Under the pieces are notes generated by a model, which saw nothing but the letters and a program-made list of their open reading frames with translations, ran no database searches and was not told where the DNA came from. From NCBI GenBank assembly GCA_017475725.1, contig JAFVFA010000163.1, forward strand, positions 1-6,266: 6,266 bases of DNA, in the 5' to 3' direction. The translations under genes were made by a program, and so were the position numbers. Below, piece after piece: positions 4,386 through 6,266 of the stretch. Origin of the DNA: Spirochaetales bacterium. Its GTDB lineage: Bacteria > Spirochaetota > Spirochaetia > Sphaerochaetales > Sphaerochaetaceae. Numbering within the stretch: position 1 is the first letter of the stretch; every line of letters starts with the position of its first letter.

Positions 4386-5459
4386 ATGGAAACTCAAGGA
4401 AGGAAAGTGACAATCACAGCATCTGATCTCGATGGTTTTCTCCTCGATTCGGACAAGGAGAAGATCTCCTACGTAAAGGACCTTTACGAAAAGAGTCTCG
4501 ATGCTTGTGCAAAGATAGAGGAGTCTTCGGACCTTACGGCAATCAAGAATGCCCAGGACAGCCTTGTCGAGTCCTCCGCCGAGATCGGAAGATATCTTGA
4601 GGACGTAATGGCCAATGAGCCTAAGGTCCATGTCTACTGCTTCGAGTCTCCAACTGAGCAACATGCAGAGGCCAGCCGCCTGATTGCAAGGCTCAGAGAC
4701 CCCAAGACCGGCCACGAGGAGTTCCTCTATTACATCCAGAGAGCCTATGAGCTGCTTTTCACCCATGTTTTCGCAGACAAGGCCCTTCCCAGAAAGAGAT
4801 CGATCATAACAAAGACACCTGTCACGAATCCGTGCCGCAACTATGCTGTGCACAGGATCCCGGATGTGGACAGCATCACAAGGAATGCAGTCATGTGCGT
4901 CATGCTCCGTGGCGCTCTCCTTCCCAGCATGATCATCAGCAAGGAGATCCAGGACTACAGCTCAGACGGATACATCACTCCCTTCGCACTCTTCAAGATC
5001 AAGAGGGATGAGACTAAGAGGGAGAACAACATGGCCTATGTTCTGGATCTGGACAAGTCGTTCTTCGACTTCAAGGAGCTGGACGGCAAGGACCTGATCT
5101 TCGCTGATCCGATGAACGCAACCGGCGGTTCCCTGATAACGATTCTGAACTACCTGAAGGAGAACGGCGTGAGACCGAACAGCATCAAGTTCATCAACGT
5201 CATATCCGCACTCAAGGGAGCTCTCAGGATCGTCCGTGCGGTACCGGAGTGCGAAGTTTACACGCTCTGGATGGACCCTGTCCTCAATGATGCCGCATAT
5301 ATCCTTCCAGGACTTGGAGATGCCGGTGACAGACTCAACGGTATGGACCTCCCGGGAAACCCTAGGAACATGATCCAGCTCATAGCTGACTATGGTGCCA
5401 ACATAACGAACCTCTACAGGGCACAGGTCAAGAAGATCGAGGAGACCGTACTTGGTTAA
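4386..5459 (+). CDS. Uracil phosphoribosyltransferase-family protein with N- and C-terminal extensions
   Basis: This 357-residue protein carries a UPRTase-like type I PRTase domain from about residue 81 to 318. The family reaction is uracil + PRPP to UMP + PPi in pyrimidine salvage, in the cytosol. Visible landmarks are LRDPKTGHEEF (103-113, matching the 'LRDxxTxxxxF' segment), LRGALLP (174-180, in place of LRAGL), the PRPP loop ADPMNATGGS (240-249; usual form DPMLATGGS) and the uracil-binding loop YILPGLGDAGDR (305-316), essentially canonical. The usual 'AAPEG' segment reads SALKGA (274-279). Compared with the roughly 208-residue enzyme there are about 80 extra N-terminal residues, acidic and predicted helical, about 40 extra C-terminal residues, and about 20-30 inserted within the domain. 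It is therefore like upp but may have altered specificity or control. It is divergent from adk and overlaps the following lipoprotein gene by 8 bases. Confidence 0.85.
   Translation: METQGRKVTITASDLDGFLLDSDKEKISYVKDLYEKSLDACAKIEESSDLTAIKNAQDSLVESSAEIGRYLEDVMANEPKVHVYCFESPTEQHAEASRLIARLRDPKTGHEEFLYYIQRAYELLFTHVFADKALPRKRSIITKTPVTNPCRNYAVHRIPDVDSITRNAVMCVMLRGALLPSMIISKEIQDYSSDGYITPFALFKIKRDETKRENNMAYVLDLDKSFFDFKELDGKDLIFADPMNATGGSLITILNYLKENGVRPNSIKFINVISALKGALRIVRAVPECEVYTLWMDPVLNDAAYILPGLGDAGDRLNGMDLPGNPRNMIQLIADYGANITNLYRAQVKKIEETVLG
5439..5444 (+). promoter_or_regulatory. Ribosome binding site supporting a TTG start at 5452
   Basis: GAGGAG lies inside the end of the UPRTase-family gene, 7 bases before TTG 5452. 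The next in-frame ATGs (5500 and 5506) fall inside the hydrophobic core of the signal peptide and would remove its basic N-terminus. Confidence 0.7.
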
Positions 5460-6042
5460 AGGCCGGATCAAGCGCATCTTCGGAATACTCTTTGCCATAA
5501 TGGTCATGGCTCTGACTCTCTCCTCCTGCAGGACAACTGAGGGAACTGACCATGACCAGATTGTGCGAACATCCATCGACCTGGCTCAGGCCTATGTGGA
5601 CAAGGGCGAATACAGGTCAGCGCTTGAGGTCTACGACAAGGCCCTTCTTCAGGCGGACGACTACAGACTCTACTACAACAAGTCCATTGTCCTGTCATAC
5701 ATGGGTGACTACTCGGGTGCAGCGGAACTCTGCGGAAACGCCTTCCTCTCCTACCCTTACATCCTGTCATTCAAGACGGCCCAGGCTGAATACCTGAAGG
5801 CCATTGATGACGGACAGAGCGCCATTGCAGTCTATCTGGAGATGCTTGAGCTGAATCCATATGACAGGGCCATACGGAACGACTACATAGATCTTCTTAT
5901 GGCATATGGAGATGATGAAGAGGCCTACAGACAGGCCCAGATTCTCTGGAACCAGGGATACAAGGACAAGGAGACCGTCAGCTACCTCTACAAGCTGAAC
6001 CCCCAAGCCTGGGAGAACACATACAGGCAGCTCAACAGATAG
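5452..6042 (+). CDS. TPR-repeat lipoprotein
   Basis: This 196-residue exported protein has a basic N-terminus (KGRIKR, 3-8), a hydrophobic core (9-22) and a lipobox LSSC (23-26). Cys26 should therefore be lipidated and the mature protein anchored to a membrane facing the periplasm or cell surface. The rest is helical with tetratricopeptide repeats at about 37-70 (AQAYVDKGEYRSALEVYDKAL), 71-104 (NKSIVLSYMGDYSGAAELC), 105-138 (SAIAVYLEMLELNP) and a degenerate fourth unit at about 139-172. TPRs usually scaffold protein partners, so no enzymatic role is expected. The gene starts with TTG and overlaps the UPRTase-family gene by 8 bases, pointing to coupled translation from the same mRNA. No internal promoter was seen. 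The specific function is unknown. Confidence 0.85.
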   Translation: MVKGRIKRIFGILFAIMVMALTLSSCRTTEGTDHDQIVRTSIDLAQAYVDKGEYRSALEVYDKALLQADDYRLYYNKSIVLSYMGDYSGAAELCGNAFLSYPYILSFKTAQAEYLKAIDDGQSAIAVYLEMLELNPYDRAIRNDYIDLLMAYGDDEEAYRQAQILWNQGYKDKETVSYLYKLNPQAWENTYRQLNR

Positions 6043-6043
6043 G

Positions 6044-6266
6044 TCAGAGGAAAACCACCCCAAACACAGCACCGACCGCTATCCAGACGATTGGATGGAC
6101 CTTCTTGAATGAAAGCATCAGCGCAAGCAATGCCATGAAGGCGACGAGGGAAAGCCAATTGACGGTTTCCCCATCCCCAATGAATGTCAGACTTGCAAGC
6201 TGCCAGAAGGCAAAGAGGATGAGCCCTATGACAGCAGGTCTGATGTGTTTGAAGACTACGCCGACA
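6044..6266 (-). CDS. Chromate transporter (CHR) family protein, C-terminal end (partial)
   Basis: A minus-strand frame enters from the right edge (one unpaired base at 6266) and ends at TGA (6046-6044), encoding 73 visible residues. It begins VGVVFKHIRPAVIGLILFAF and contains three hydrophobic stretches. The 'GIRPAVxxLI'-type segment followed by a final helix after K-K-V-H-P-I-V is typical of the C-terminus of CHR-family (ChrA-like) membrane proteins, including the short half-size forms of about 180 residues that are often encoded in pairs. Whether it moves chromate is unknown; many family members are annotated only by homology. It is convergent with the TPR gene, with one base (6043) between the two stop codons. 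The start and any partner gene lie outside the window. Confidence 0.8.
   Translation of the reverse strand, partial: VGVVFKHIRPAVIGLILFAFWQLASLTFIGDGETVNWLSLVAFMALLALMLSFKKVHPIVWIAVGAVFGVVFL

Noticed and set aside
4359..4853. 164-codon minus-strand open frame opposite the 5' part of the UPRTase-family gene
   Set aside because: It is antisense to a supported gene, with no recognisable domain. The pattern fits a mirror of the real frame.
4962..5576. 204-codon minus-strand open frame opposite the UPRTase-family gene
   Set aside because: It lies wholly antisense to a well-supported coding region and its junction with the next gene. Its translation shows no recognisable motif and no good ribosome site was seen, so it is best explained as a codon-bias shadow.

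Overview
The window looks like chromosome from a diderm bacterium of roughly balanced GC content. A spirochaete (Sphaerochaeta/Treponema-like) is my best guess. It rests on a BMP-family nucleoside importer whose binding protein has a Sec signal but no lipobox, a Gram-negative-like adenylate kinase lid, and a small TPR lipoprotein; no gene here proves the taxon. No mobile element, CRISPR array, tRNA or rRNA is visible. Gene spacing is tight, with ATGA-type overlaps, strong AAGGAGG/GGAGG ribosome sites and short intergenic regions.

Layout. Positions 1-2164 (+) hold the 3' end of an operon: the last 31 codons of an ABC-transporter ATPase, then two overlapping permease genes (363 and 328 aa). The permeases are of the type paired with BMP/PnrA nucleoside-binding proteins, like NupP/NupQ (YufP/YufQ) of Bacillus. 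After a 161-bp gap containing a good extended -10 promoter comes the gene for the periplasmic BMP-family binding protein (2326-3546, +). A bidirectional hairpin terminator separates it from the convergent adenylate kinase gene adk (3610-4236, -). A 149-bp region between divergent genes (4237-4385) carries back-to-back promoter candidates with overlapping -35 boxes. It leads to a divergent, extended uracil phosphoribosyltransferase-family gene (4386-5459, +). That gene overlaps a TTG-started gene for a 196-aa TPR lipoprotein (5452-6042, +). The right edge holds the C-terminal 73 codons of a chromate-transporter-family membrane protein on the minus strand (6044-6266), convergent with the TPR gene and separated from it by one base.

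How the genes fit together. The importer would bring in nucleosides, the PRTase-family protein could convert a free pyrimidine base with PRPP to a nucleotide, and adenylate kinase balances AMP/ADP/ATP. The left two thirds therefore read as a nucleoside uptake and nucleotide salvage neighbourhood. The functional link is inferred from family roles and adjacency. The TPR lipoprotein and the CHR-family transporter have no evident role in it.

Novelty. Most of the window is ordinary. The points most worth a second look are the extended, residue-altered UPRTase-family protein coupled to a lipoprotein, the shared -35 region between adk and that gene, and a short motif, GTGC-N(1-3)-ATCATCT, that occurs three times in intergenic DNA here.
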